DNA of 64,000 nucleotides, from assembly GCF_003293745.1 (NCBI RefSeq), contig NZ_PTLZ01000001.1, forward strand, positions 1,302,001-1,366,000. The letters are read 5' to 3'. Below are positions 54,622 to 63,994 of the stretch, one piece after another (position 1 is the first letter of the stretch; each line of letters starts with the position of its first letter). Under the pieces are notes generated by a model that made no database searches, was not told the origin of the DNA, and saw only the letters and a list, made by a program, of their open reading frames with translations. The position numbers were made by a program, and so were the translations under genes. This stretch comes from Herminiimonas fonticola. GTDB taxonomy: Bacteria; Pseudomonadota; Gammaproteobacteria; Burkholderiales; Burkholderiaceae_D.

Positions 54622-57522
54622 TTAGCGCTTCGTTTCCATTTGAACCAAAGGCTCCGTCGATTGCGGTGGCAATGGCTTGCGTTCACGTGGCACGCGGACT
54701 GGCGGCACATAATTGGCAGCCTCTGCCTGCGCAGCACGCAGCTTTTCAGGGTTGGTAGCAGCAAGCTCCAAACCAGCAGTGCGTAACACTTCGCTCAAGT
54801 CTTCGACTTTGCTCGGTGCTGCAGGAGCAGGTGTTGGTGCAACTGGTGCAGCAACGACAGGAGCTGGCTGAGGAGCCGGTGCCGGGGTAACAGCAACAGG
54901 TGCAACCGGAGTCGCTTCAATAGCTGGAGCTGCTTCAATGACTGCTGTCGCAACGGCTACTGGTTCAGGAGCCTGGATAGGAGCGGCGGCGGCAACTGCC
55001 GGCGCTACAACTTCAGGAACCACACGTTCAACCTGACGCGCAACTTCTTGCGGCACGACTGGCGCAGCAATCGCAGAGTTCAGGGCGCTGACCGGCGCTT
55101 CGACTGCGGCACTGGTTTCAGCTACGCGGACAAATGTTTCATGCTTAGTCGTATTGACGATGGTCGACGCGACTTCCGCTGCGCTGACATGAGCAGTGCT
55201 TGGTGTTTGTGCTGCTTCATCCAGCAAGGTTTGTTCTTGCAGTGCGACTACGCCATCTTCATTGCTTTCGTTTTCAGTACCGGACTCGGTATTGTCACGA
55301 TCACGACGATTACGGTTACGGCCGCCACGACGGCGACGACGACGCGGTTGCTCTTCGCCTTCGACGGTTTCTACAGGAATACCATTTGCGTCCAGCACAA
55401 CCGCAGTTTCAGCATTCGCTTCTGCACCTGCTTTCGGTGCGTTTCTGCCCGGAGCAGCATTTGCAACTGGAGCGGCTTGCAACAACGATGGATCTTCCGC
55501 AATAACTTCCTTGCGATCTTCACGCGGTGGACGCGGTGTGCGTTCACGACGACCTTCGGTGCGAGCTTCATTGCCTTCACGTGGCTCACGCGGCTCGCGT
55601 GGCTCACGCGGTGGGCGCGGTGGACGTGCAGTTTGTGCCTCGCTTGCTGCTGGTTTGGCTGTAACTTCTTCGCCTTCGTCACGTTCACGGCCGCCACGGC
55701 CGCCACGATTGCGATTGCGTTGATTGCGGCCGCTGGAATTACGCTCGCCGCGTTCGCGGTTACGTGAATTCTTTTCTTCCGGTGCAGTTTGTACTGCTGC
55801 TGTTTTCGCTTGTTCCGGCGCACCGCTGAAGAAAGCCATCAGTTTTTGGAAGAAACCTTTTTCGGCAGGGACTGCTTTTACAGCTTCTACCGCTTTGCGT
55901 TCCACGATAGGGGCTGGTTGATCAGGCGTAATGCCTTTGACCATGGCTTCCTGGCGTGGTTTGACGTCTTCTTTCTGACGCTTGCCGTAGCTGATGTCGG
56001 TGTCCGCTTGTTCGGTCATCGCGTAGCTGGCTTGTGTTTCTTCCAAACGTGGATCGTCGTGCTTGATACGTTCCAGTTTGTAATGCGGCGTTTCCAGATG
56101 CTTGTTCGGGATCAGGATGACGGAGACGCGGTGACGCGTTTCGATCTTCAGGATTTCACCGCGTTTTTCATTCAGCAGGAAGGCTGCAACATCGACCGGT
56201 GCTTGCACGTGGATAGATGCCGAGTTTTCCTTCATTGCTTCTTCCTGGATGATGCGCAGGACTTGCAACGCGGATGATTCTGTATCGCGGATGTGGCCGG
56301 TGCCGTTGCAACGTGGGCACGTTACATGGCTGCCTTCGGACAGCGATGGACGCAGGCGCTGACGCGACAATTCCATCAAGCCGAAGCGCGAGATCTTGCC
56401 CATCTGGACGCGAGCGCGATCGTAGTGCAACGCGTCTTTCAGACGTGTTTCGACTTCGCGCTGGTTCTTAGAATTTTCCATATCGATGAAGTCGATGACG
56501 ATCAGACCGCCCAAATCGCGCAAGCGCAATTGGCGGGCTACTTCTTCAGCGGCTTCACAGTTGGTATGGAATGCAGTGGTTTCGATGTCGCTGCCGCGGG
56601 TGGCGCGCGCCGAGTTGACGTCGACGGAAACCAGGGCTTCGGTATGATCGATAACGATGGCGCCGCCGGATGGCAACGGTACGGTACGCGAGTATGCGGT
56701 TTCGATCTGATGTTCGATCTGGAAGCGCGAGAACAGCGGTACGTCGTCGTTATAACGTTTGACGCGATGGACCATGTCCGGCATCACGTGGCTCATGAAC
56801 TGCTGAGCTTGTTCGTAGATGTCGTCAGTGTCGATCAGGATCTCGCCGATATCGGGCTGGAAGTAATCGCGGATGGCGCGGATAACCAGTGACGACTCCT
56901 GATAAATCAGGAAAGCACCTGCGCTGGTTTGGCCTGCGCCTTCAATCGCGCGCCACAACTGCATCAGGTAATTCAAATCCCATTGCAGTTCATCAACGTT
57001 ACGGCCGATGCCGGCGGTACGTGCAATAACGGACATGCCTTGTGGCAAATCCAGTTTATCCATCGTTTCGCGCAGTTCCTGGCGATCTTCACCTTCGACG
57101 CGACGCGATACACCGCCACCACGTGGATTGTTAGGCATCAAAACCAGGTAACGACCAGCCAGTGAAACGAATGAAGTCAGTGCCGCGCCTTTGTTGCCGC
57201 GTTCTTCCTTCTCGACCTGGACCATGATTTCCTGGCCTTCGCGCAATGCATCCTTGATGGATGCACTGCGAACATCGACGCCTTCCTTGAAGTAGGTACG
57301 TGCGACTTCTTTAAACGGGAGGAAACCGTGGCGATCTTCACCATAGCTAACGAAGCAGGCTTCGAGCGAAGGTTCGATGCGGGTGATAACACCCTTGTAG
57401 ATATTGGACTTGCGCTGTTCGCGCCCGGTTGTTTCGATATCGATGTCGATGAGTTTTTGCCCATCGACAATCGCAACGCGCAATTCTTCTTGCTGCGTTG
57501 CATTAAATAACATGCGTTTCAT
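54622..57522 (-). CDS. rne: Ribonuclease E
   Basis: Essential endoribonuclease and degradosome scaffold, 966 residues. Starts MKRMLFNATQQEEL as in the family (ATG 57522; the frame opens at 57570). S1 domain about 40-125, RNase H-like and DNase I-like parts about 125-400 with the catalytic DVNSARA (about 302-308) and the acid in VIDFIDM (about 345), and the Zn-link CPRCNGTGH (about 403-411). The C-terminal half is disordered: basic Arg/Gly-rich tracts around 585-740, then a long Ala/Pro/Val-rich segment. A C-terminal domain makes it RNase E rather than RNase G. Confidence 0.95.
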   Translation of the reverse strand: MKRMLFNATQQEELRVAIVDGQKLIDIDIETTGREQRKSNIYKGVITRIEPSLEACFVSYGEDRHGFLPFKEVARTYFKEGVDVRSASIKDALREGQEIMVQVEKEERGNKGAALTSFVSLAGRYLVLMPNNPRGGGVSRRVEGEDRQELRETMDKLDLPQGMSVIARTAGIGRNVDELQWDLNYLMQLWRAIEGAGQTSAGAFLIYQESSLVIRAIRDYFQPDIGEILIDTDDIYEQAQQFMSHVMPDMVHRVKRYNDDVPLFSRFQIEHQIETAYSRTVPLPSGGAIVIDHTEALVSVDVNSARATRGSDIETTAFHTNCEAAEEVARQLRLRDLGGLIVIDFIDMENSKNQREVETRLKDALHYDRARVQMGKISRFGLMELSRQRLRPSLSEGSHVTCPRCNGTGHIRDTESSALQVLRIIQEEAMKENSASIHVQAPVDVAAFLLNEKRGEILKIETRHRVSVILIPNKHLETPHYKLERIKHDDPRLEETQASYAMTEQADTDISYGKRQKEDVKPRQEAMVKGITPDQPAPIVERKAVEAVKAVPAEKGFFQKLMAFFSGAPEQAKTAAVQTAPEEKNSRNRERGERNSSGRNQRNRNRGGRGGRERDEGEEVTAKPAASEAQTARPPRPPREPREPREPREGNEARTEGRRERTPRPPREDRKEVIAEDPSLLQAAPVANAAPGRNAPKAGAEANAETAVVLDANGIPVETVEGEEQPRRRRRRGGRNRNRRDRDNTESGTENESNEDGVVALQEQTLLDEAAQTPSTAHVSAAEVASTIVNTTKHETFVRVAETSAAVEAPVSALNSAIAAPVVPQEVARQVERVVPEVVAPAVAAAAPIQAPEPVAVATAVIEAAPAIEATPVAPVAVTPAPAPQPAPVVAAPVAPTPAPAAPSKVEDLSEVLRTAGLELAATNPEKLRAAQAEAANYVPPVRVPRERKPLPPQSTEPLVQMETKR

Positions 57523-58260
57523 GTAAGTGCTCCGTGACCCGAAGGCCGTTTTAATGCCGTAGCTTTGCATAGTGACATCACATGCAGACGTAACCGCTAC
57601 TGGCTGGCCGGCGTGAAGCGATTAGCGGCGATAGCGTGGCTATCGGGGAAAATCGCAGCGAATTGCGGCTCACTGAGCGTTTCTATCTTGCATTGACGGC
57701 AATATGCGCCATCTATAGCAACAGTACAGGGATGTACGCGGGGCAGGAGTGCTTGGGGAGGGAATTGCCTTGGTGTGTGATACTTAGCGCAGACGCGCTG
57801 TATTCACAACGGGGCGCGGATGCAGGAAAACGGATGCCGAGCGCTCACTAGCTCCGCATCGTGCGCGTCGAATAAATCGAGCGCAACGAAAGTCGCGGGT
57901 GGTGAACACAGTGCTTGAGCCATATAAAACATAGGCAAAATCGGCAAACAGTTTAACTACATCAACCAGCAAGCTTTCCATTAAACGGCGAGCTTGCCGG
58001 ACTTTATCCTAACGATCCAAACATTCTTGACCAACACCCTTGCGCGTTATCCGATTACAACAACGGTGCAACCTTGACTCGCACAGGGGCGGTGCATACA
58101 CATCTTTTCCATCGAATTTGCAAATTGGCGAGGCCGATGGAGACGCCCCTGTGTAGAATGTGCTTTTTATTCTTACACCAGCAATGGTTTGTGACCATTG
58201 CGAAACGATTATATATTCAAAATGAAGGACTTAGCGAGATTTTCAGGGAAACAGGCTGAA
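57523..58260. other. rne/rluC divergent intergenic region
   Basis: 738 bp with no supported gene. On the minus strand it should contain the long rne 5' leader, which in E. coli mediates autoregulation by RNase E. On the plus strand it holds the rluC promoter. Short ORFs here lack ribosome sites. I could not define a specific RNA fold by eye. Confidence 0.5.
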
Positions 58261-59241
58261 ATGCCATCACCCACCCACTCGTCACAGGTTCAATCCCAAG
58301 TTCCGGTCCAAGTTCAGCTTGTCACTATTTCCGAAGAAGAAGCCGGCCAGCGCATAGATAACTATTTGTTACGTGTTTGCAAAGGCGTGCCAAAAAGCCA
58401 TATCTACCGCGTGTTGCGTTCGGGAGAAGTGCGCGTCAATAAAGGCCGTATTGATCAAACCTATCGTTTGGCCGAAGGCGATATTATTCGCATCCCGCCG
58501 ATTCGGATTGCCGAAAAAGCACCATCGACCGCTCCCGGCGCAGAATTCAAGATATTGCTGGAAGATAATCACTTATTGGTTATCGACAAGCCGGCCGGCG
58601 TTGCAGTGCATGGCGGCTCCGGCGTCAGTTATGGTGTGATTGAACAGTTGCGCGCTGCGCGCCCGGATGCGAAATTTCTTGAGCTGGTGCATAGACTTGA
58701 CCGTGATACATCCGGTGTTTTGGTCTTGGCCAAAAAACGCTCGGCATTGACAAATTTGCATGAGCAGATACGTGGCGGCGAGCCGGACAAGCGCTATTTA
58801 GTATTAGTGCATGGCGATTGGAAGAACACGCGCCAGCATATTAAATTACCTTTGCATAAGTATTCGACGGCAGATGGCGAGCGACGCGTTCGCGTGCAGG
58901 CTGATGGCATGGAGTCGCATACGATCTTCAATCTGATCCAGCGTTATGGCGAATTCGCCTTGCTGGAAGCGGAATTGAAAACTGGTCGCACGCACCAGAT
59001 ACGCGTGCATCTTGCCTCAAGTGGTTTTGCGATTGCCGGCGATGACAAATATGGTGATTTTGCATTGAACCGTGATTTGCAAAAAGCTGATGGCGAGCGC
59101 GTCGCGTTAAAACGTATGTTTCTGCACGCACACCAAATTACCTTCATTCATCCTGAGAGCGGCAAGCCGGTGACGCTGAATGCGCCGTTGCCGCCAGAAT
59201 GCGAACGCTTCCTCAAGAGCTTGAAAAAGACATCCAGCTAA
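58261..59241 (+). CDS. rluC: 23S rRNA pseudouridine synthase RluC
   Basis: Converts uridines 955, 2504 and 2580 of 23S rRNA in E. coli. 326 residues from ATG 58261 (AGGCTGAA upstream). N-terminal S4 domain: GQRIDNYLLRVCKGVPKSHIYR, RVNKGRIDQTYRLAEGD. Catalytic motif HRLDRDTSGVLVLAKK (Asp about 145). TGRTHQIRVH lies near the C-terminus. Earlier starts at 58222 (ATG) and 58198 (TTG) are possible but have no ribosome site. Divergent from rne, as in enterobacteria. Confidence 0.93.
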   Translation: MPSPTHSSQVQSQVPVQVQLVTISEEEAGQRIDNYLLRVCKGVPKSHIYRVLRSGEVRVNKGRIDQTYRLAEGDIIRIPPIRIAEKAPSTAPGAEFKILLEDNHLLVIDKPAGVAVHGGSGVSYGVIEQLRAARPDAKFLELVHRLDRDTSGVLVLAKKRSALTNLHEQIRGGEPDKRYLVLVHGDWKNTRQHIKLPLHKYSTADGERRVRVQADGMESHTIFNLIQRYGEFALLEAELKTGRTHQIRVHLASSGFAIAGDDKYGDFALNRDLQKADGERVALKRMFLHAHQITFIHPESGKPVTLNAPLPPECERFLKSLKKTSS

Positions 59242-59314
59242 TTAAATTAATCGCGGGCTGTTAAAGGCTCATAGATATCGGAAAAGGAGTTGGCAGCGCG
59301 TGCTGTCAGGCTAC

Positions 59315-59974
59315 ATGGCAAGAAAGCAATTTGACCTCATCGTTTTCGATTGGGACGGCACCTTGATGGATAGCACGGCGGTGATCGTCAACTGTATACA
59401 AGCAGCAGCCAAGGATCTTGGTTTGCCTATCCCGGACAAAAAGGCAGCGTCGCATGTTATCGGGCTGAGTTTGCAGAATGCGATGGAAGTGGCGATGCCG
59501 GGCATAGATCCAAAATATTATCCGCGCATGGTTGAGCGTTATCGCTACCACTACTTGAATCAGGATGGTGGCTTGGTTCTGTTTGATGGTGTGCGCGAGA
59601 TGCTGAGTGATTTGTCGCAACAAGGTTATTTTCTGGCGGTTGCAACCGGCAAAAGTCGCGTCGGTTTGAATCGCGCGCTGGATGCATCCAAATTGTTGTC
59701 GCTATTTGATGCAACGCGCTGTGCCGACGAAACTTTTTCCAAGCCGCATCCGGCGATGTTGCAAGAGCTGACACGCGAATTGGGGCAGGATATGAAACGT
59801 ACCGTCATGGTAGGCGACACCACGCATGATTTATTACTGGCGCAAAACGCCGGTGCATCCGGTGTTGCAGTGCATTACGGCGCGCATACACCAGCAGAAT
59901 TGCAGGTACTTAATCCGCTGTATGCTGCCAATTCGGTTTCCGAATTGCATGTCTGGCTGGATGCAAACGGATAA
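59315..59974 (+). CDS. HAD-superfamily phosphatase (Gph-like)
   Basis: 219 residues. HAD motif I FDWDGTLMDS (about 9-18), motif II ATGKSR (about 107), motif III lysine SKPHP (about 143), motif IV MVGDTTHD (about 163). The helical cap fits the phosphoglycolate phosphatase/beta-phosphoglucomutase group. ATG at 59315; the frame opens at 59300. The next gene (Rieske) starts 5 bp after the stop. It follows rluC, as yceF-region genes do in betaproteobacteria. Confidence 0.92.
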   Translation: MARKQFDLIVFDWDGTLMDSTAVIVNCIQAAAKDLGLPIPDKKAASHVIGLSLQNAMEVAMPGIDPKYYPRMVERYRYHYLNQDGGLVLFDGVREMLSDLSQQGYFLAVATGKSRVGLNRALDASKLLSLFDATRCADETFSKPHPAMLQELTRELGQDMKRTVMVGDTTHDLLLAQNAGASGVAVHYGAHTPAELQVLNPLYAANSVSELHVWLDANG

Positions 59975-59979
59975 AGAAA

Positions 59980-60351
59980 TTGACTACCGAGCTGATTCCC
60001 ATTTGTGATGCGAGTGCACTTGAGGAGCGCGGCAAAGGCGTGCGCTTCCCTGTCACGGCAGGTGGCGAAGATGCAACCGGTTTTGTCGTCAGATTCAGCG
60101 GCCTTGTCCGCGGGTACTTGAATCGTTGCGCGCATGTGCCTATGGAACTGGATTGGAATGAAGGCGATTTTTTTGAATCCAGTGGTTTGTATCTGATCTG
60201 TGCCACGCATGGCGCAGTCTATGCGCCAGAAACCGGTCGTTGTGAAGGTGGTCCTTGTCGTGGCCGTAGTTTGCGACGCATTGAAATCACGGAAAAAGAT
60301 AATCAGGTATTCTGGCAGCCAGACGAATATGTAAGACCGGCGCGAGCATAA
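59980..60351 (+). CDS. Rieske [2Fe-2S] protein
   Basis: 123-residue ferredoxin-like Rieske protein. The cluster ligands are in NRCAHVP (CxH) and LICATHGAVY (CxxH), separated by 18 residues; a GGPCRGRSL follows. The start TTG at 59980 lies 5 bp after the HAD stop. Electron partner unknown; position between a phosphatase and an S49 peptidase is common in Burkholderiales. Confidence 0.9.
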   Translation: MTTELIPICDASALEERGKGVRFPVTAGGEDATGFVVRFSGLVRGYLNRCAHVPMELDWNEGDFFESSGLYLICATHGAVYAPETGRCEGGPCRGRSLRRIEITEKDNQVFWQPDEYVRPARA

Positions 60352-60382
60352 GCAGCGACGAAAAAACAGTGATGACACAAAC

Positions 60383-61396
60383 ATGAGCAACGATAACGAT
60401 CAAACAAATCAATCTCCGTCCTGGCAGCAGGCTGTAACGCCAAGCGCAGCCGCACCTAAAAAAGAAGGTTGGGAACGAGAAGTACTGGAGAAACTGGCCT
60501 TTGCAACCATCAGAGAACAACGCGCACGCCGCCGCTGGGGAATTTTCTTTAAATTTGTCACCTTGACCCTGATCGCATTCGCATTGTGGACCAGCTTCGG
60601 ACCTAGCGTGAGTGATATGGAAAACGTCGGGCCGCATACGGCGCTAATCAAGATTGATGGCACCATCGAAGCCAAGGGGGCTGGCGATGCAGAAAGCGTG
60701 ATTACTGCGTTAACAAAAGCGTATACAGATCCTGGTTCGGTCGGCCTTATTTTGCAAATCAACAGCCCTGGTGGCAGTCCGGTGCAAGCCGGCATCATCA
60801 ACGATGAGATCACCCGTTTGCGCAAGCAATATCCGAAGAAGCCTTTGTATGTCGTCGTGAATGAAATTTGTGCATCCGGCGGTTATTACATCGCGGTAGC
60901 TGCTGATCGCATTTACGTTAACAAAGCCAGTATCGTCGGCTCGATCGGCGTATTGATGGATGGCTTTGGTTTTACCGGCACGATGGAAAAACTGGGTGTC
61001 GAACGTCGCTTGCTGACAGCCGGTGAGAACAAAGGCTTCATGGATCCATTCAGCCCGCAAAGCGAAAAACAAAAATTGTATGCCTTGGGCATGCTGGATG
61101 AGATCCACCAGCAATTTATTGACGTGGTACGCAAAGGTCGCGGCAAGCGCTTGAAAGAAACGCCGGAAATTTTCTCCGGTTTGTTCTGGAGCGGCGCGAA
61201 GTCAGTTGAGCTTGGACTGGCTGATGGCTTCGGCACAGTCGAGAGCGTGGCGCGTGAAGAATTCAAGTCAACCAACATCGTTGACTACACGCAACGCGAA
61301 GGTTTGTCGGATCGGGTCTTGAGAAAATTTGGCGCTGCAGCAGGCGCATCGGCAGTCAAGACTTTCGCTCTGGAAATGACACCTAGTCTTAAATAA
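60383..61396 (+). CDS. S49-family (SppA-like) signal peptide peptidase
   Basis: Inner-membrane serine peptidase of 337 residues. One N-terminal TM (FFKFVTLTLIAFALWTSFG, about 54-72), then the S49 domain: LILQINSPGGSPVQAG (about 115-130), catalytic Ser in EICASGGYYIAVAADRI (about 160), Lys/Gly region ASIVGSIGVLMDGFGF (about 185). Short, single-domain type (SppA1/SohB-like), predicted periplasmic active site. It degrades cleaved signal peptides or other membrane proteins. Confidence 0.92.
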   Translation: MSNDNDQTNQSPSWQQAVTPSAAAPKKEGWEREVLEKLAFATIREQRARRRWGIFFKFVTLTLIAFALWTSFGPSVSDMENVGPHTALIKIDGTIEAKGAGDAESVITALTKAYTDPGSVGLILQINSPGGSPVQAGIINDEITRLRKQYPKKPLYVVVNEICASGGYYIAVAADRIYVNKASIVGSIGVLMDGFGFTGTMEKLGVERRLLTAGENKGFMDPFSPQSEKQKLYALGMLDEIHQQFIDVVRKGRGKRLKETPEIFSGLFWSGAKSVELGLADGFGTVESVAREEFKSTNIVDYTQREGLSDRVLRKFGAAAGASAVKTFALEMTPSLK

Positions 61397-61600
61397 TTTG
61401 CTTTATTGAAATGGAAGAAAAAGATTTTTCTCTCATTCGAAAAATCGGCTTGTAATTTAATTGCCGTTGACTATATTGTTAGTGCGTTACCGACATCTGA
61501 AGGTGTGAATGCAACAACGTCTGCAACTACTAAGTTGTAACCGCTCGCATTTTGGTGGCGTGTCGTAGTAAAAAACAGTAGGTCTTTTGACCTCTCCTCA

Positions 61601-61649
61601 TGCTTCCTTCGGAAGCAGGCAAAACGGCGGTGAAACACCGTCGTTTTGC
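61601..61649. other. Two tandem hairpins after the S49 gene
   Basis: TGCTTCC-ttc-GGAAGCA (61601-61617) is followed two bases later by the 14-bp stem GCAAAACGGCGGTG-aaa-CACCGTCGTTTTGC (61619-61649, one G-T pair). No clean T tract follows. It lies between convergent genes and could be a double terminator or the end of a structured RNA in 61397-61650. Confidence 0.55.
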
Positions 61650-61670
61650 GTTTACGTGTTCATTTCTTAC

Positions 61671-62423
61671 TTACTCTGCAAGCAGCAAAAACACGGTTGG
61701 CTTTTTATGAAAATCCGGTGTCTTGCCGGATGCGCATTCGGCTTTCCATTTTGCTGCTGTTTTAGTTTGAATTTGTTCGGATGGCAGAGTCAGATCGGTT
61801 GCTACGCTGATCAAGGTATTGGCGTTGCAAGTGGCTGCCAGTGTTTCCAGCATGCCTGCATTGCGATACGGTGTTTCGATAAAAAATTGAGTTTGCTTTT
61901 CTGCGCGCGAACGTTCTTCAAGTTGCTTGATGCGCTTGATACGTGCGGCAGCATCGATAGGCAAATACCCGTTAAACGCAAAATTCTGCCCGCTCAAGCC
62001 GCTAGCCATCACAGCGAGTAGTAAAGACGAAGGGCCGACTAAAGGTTTGACTTGAATACCTTGTGCATGGGCAAGGCGCACTAGATTAGCACCCGGATCT
62101 GCAACCGCCGGGACGCCCGCTTCGGAAATCAATCCTGCATCTTGTCCAACCAAGATCGGCTCCAGTAATGCAGGTAAATTCTTTGCATCAGTATTGACGT
62201 TCAGTTCCGCGATATGAATTTCCTGTATCGATTTTGCGAGAGTATTGCGTGTCCCTATCAATTTGAGAAAAGCACGTGTGGTCTTGGCGTTTTCCGCAAT
62301 GAAATAATCGAGCTTGGCCGTCAGCAACTGTACTTCGGTTGGAATGATGTGCGCGAGTGGATCGACGCCATCAATTTCAGTTTGACCTAGGGTGTTGGGG
62401 ATGAGATAAAGGATGCCGGGCAT
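61671..62423 (-). CDS. SAM-dependent methyltransferase, RsmI/tetrapyrrole-methylase family
   Basis: About 250 residues in the tetrapyrrole-methylase fold that includes the rRNA 2'-O-methyltransferase RsmI. Motifs: ISEAGVPAVADPGANLV (about 105-121), VKPLVGPSSLLLAVMASGL (about 130-148), FFIETPYRNAGMLETL (about 184). It lacks the usual RsmI N-terminus (LYVVATPIGNL), having MPGILYLIPNTLG instead, so it is a paralogue of uncertain substrate. ATG at 62423 fits the family start; the frame opens earlier. Downstream of yceF on the same strand. Confidence 0.86.
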   Translation of the reverse strand: MPGILYLIPNTLGQTEIDGVDPLAHIIPTEVQLLTAKLDYFIAENAKTTRAFLKLIGTRNTLAKSIQEIHIAELNVNTDAKNLPALLEPILVGQDAGLISEAGVPAVADPGANLVRLAHAQGIQVKPLVGPSSLLLAVMASGLSGQNFAFNGYLPIDAAARIKRIKQLEERSRAEKQTQFFIETPYRNAGMLETLAATCNANTLISVATDLTLPSEQIQTKTAAKWKAECASGKTPDFHKKPTVFLLLAE

Positions 62424-62472
62424 GTGCTGGTTTATATGAGTATGGATAAATGCGTGGCTGAAATAGAGCTTC

Positions 62473-63087
62473 TTAAGCGCCGAAAAAACCAAGGCCGGCC
62501 CGTCGTAACATGGCTGTCAGTGTAATCAGGGGGAGGCCGGTTAATGCGCTTGGGTCGCTGCTTTCAATTCTTTCGATGATGGCGATGCCCAAGCCTTCGT
62601 TTTTTGCACTTCCAGCACAATCATATGGCTGCTCTATACGTAAATAGGCATCGAGTTCGGCATCCGGTAAATCTCGAAAGGTCACAAAAGTCTGGATGTT
62701 TTCCAGCTGGATTTGCGGCGAAGTAGTGTCGATACGTGAGTCAAACAGACATAAGGCAGTATGAAATACCACTTTGCGGCCGCGCATTTTCTGCAATTGC
62801 TTGAGCGCGTTTTCGTGGGTGCCGGGTTTGCCAATTTGTTCGCCATCCAGGGTTGCGACTTGATCGGAGCCAATTACCAGCGAGTTCGGGCTTCTTAGTC
62901 CTATAACGGTGGCTTTTTCTTGCGCTAACCGTAAAGCCGTTGCGTCTGGTGACTCATTTTCTGCAGGTGTTTCATCTATATCCGGCACCATCACGTCGAA
63001 CGGAAGGTGTAGACGGGATAGCAACTCTTTGCGATAAATCGAGCTGGAGCCGAGTATTAGTCGAGGTTGAGGGGATGGAGAAGGCAT
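62473..63087 (-). CDS. yceF: Maf-family nucleotide pyrophosphatase YceF
   Basis: 204 residues. LILGSSSIYRKELLSRLHLPFDV (about 9-31) and PDIDETP (about 34-40) match the YceF branch, which in E. coli prefers m7GTP and related methylated nucleotides. NSLVIGSDQVATLDGE (about 70) holds the catalytic Asp. ATG at 63087 fits E. coli YceF; an ATG at 63117 is possible. Divergent from yceD-rpmF, the standard order. Confidence 0.93.
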   Translation of the reverse strand: MPSPSPQPRLILGSSSIYRKELLSRLHLPFDVMVPDIDETPAENESPDATALRLAQEKATVIGLRSPNSLVIGSDQVATLDGEQIGKPGTHENALKQLQKMRGRKVVFHTALCLFDSRIDTTSPQIQLENIQTFVTFRDLPDAELDAYLRIEQPYDCAGSAKNEGLGIAIIERIESSDPSALTGLPLITLTAMLRRAGLGFFGA

Positions 63088-63193
63088 TATTTGATGTTTA
63101 TTTGAATGACCGCTCAATAAAAGTGCTCTAACACTTTGACGAATAAAGGAAAAGCCTGTTATTATCGCAGGTTTTCCGGGTTCAGCTAAGCCT

Positions 63194-63691
63194 ATGAGCG
63201 CTTTTGTAATCGATGCCTTCGAGTTCAGTCGGCTTAAAGAGCGGCGTGAGGGCGATGTTTCTATCGCCGATATGGCAAGACTCTCCGCCGAGTCCGTGAA
63301 TAAATCCGCATCGTTGCATTGGACTTTGCAAGGCGGTGCAGACTCACTGAATCATCCGCAATTGATCCTGACTGTTTCGGGCGAGATTGAGTTGATGTGC
63401 CAGCGTTGCATGACGCCACTGAAGTTTGCGGTTGAGTCAGAGTCTGTATTGATTCTCGCGAAAACCGATGAGCGTGCGGATGAAATCGACATTTTGCTGG
63501 CAGATGATACGGTTGACGTCATTGTCGGTTCGAAGGCCATGAATGTCATGGAGCTGATTGAAGATGAAGCTTTGCTGGCGATACCGCTGGCGCCCAAGCA
63601 TGATATTTGTCCTGGCAATGCGGTACTGGATGATTTGATGAGTACAAAGAAAGCGTCGCCTTTCGATGTGCTTAAAGGTTTGAAGCAATAG
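63194..63691 (+). CDS. yceD: YceD family protein (DUF177)
   Basis: 165-residue protein linked to 23S rRNA accumulation and co-regulated with ribosomal protein L32. The family Cys motif is partial: LMCQRCMTPLKFAVE (CxxC, about residues 74-77), followed by an acidic stretch and LAPKHDICPGN with a third Cys (about 141). The start is at 63194, with GGGTTCAGC upstream. It precedes rpmF by 120 bp, as in most proteobacteria. Confidence 0.92.
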   Translation: MSAFVIDAFEFSRLKERREGDVSIADMARLSAESVNKSASLHWTLQGGADSLNHPQLILTVSGEIELMCQRCMTPLKFAVESESVLILAKTDERADEIDILLADDTVDVIVGSKAMNVMELIEDEALLAIPLAPKHDICPGNAVLDDLMSTKKASPFDVLKGLKQ

Positions 63692-63811
63692 AATTTACGG
63701 TCGCGGCTGTCTGAGCGGGCGGTTTGTAATTTGTAGTAAAGATTGTCGGTTTGCGGTGAGTTTGCAAACTGAATGTGTTAGAATTTTAGAACTTAAGGTT
63801 TAGGAGTTATC

Positions 63812-63994
63812 ATGGCTGTTCAGCAAAATAAAAAGACACCGTCGAAACGCGGTATGCATCGTTCGCACGACTTCCTGGTTGCTCCGCAACTGAGCGTTGA
63901 GCAAACCACGGGTGAAACGCATCTGCGTCACCACATCAGCCCAAACGGCTTTTACCGTGGTCGTAAAGTACTGAAAACCAAAAACGACGAATAA
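63812..63994 (+). CDS. rpmF: 50S ribosomal protein L32
   Basis: 60 residues, [20 protein letters not shown] at its start and [15 protein letters not shown] near the end, typical of L32p in proteobacteria. The four-Cys zinc site is absent, as usual in this group. AGGAG lies upstream of the ATG. In many proteobacteria plsX-fabH follow; the window ends here. Confidence 0.97.
   Translation: MAVQQNKKTPSKRGMHRSHDFLVAPQLSVEQTTGETHLRHHISPNGFYRGRKVLKTKNDE

Noticed and set aside
55048-55767. Plus-strand ORFs of 175-239 residues inside rne
   Set aside because: They mirror the repetitive Arg/Gly/Ala/Pro coding of the RNase E C-terminal half and have no ribosome site.
61587-62021. Plus-strand ORF over the tandem hairpins
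   Set aside because: It lies mostly antisense to the tetrapyrrole-methylase-family gene and passes through two hairpins.
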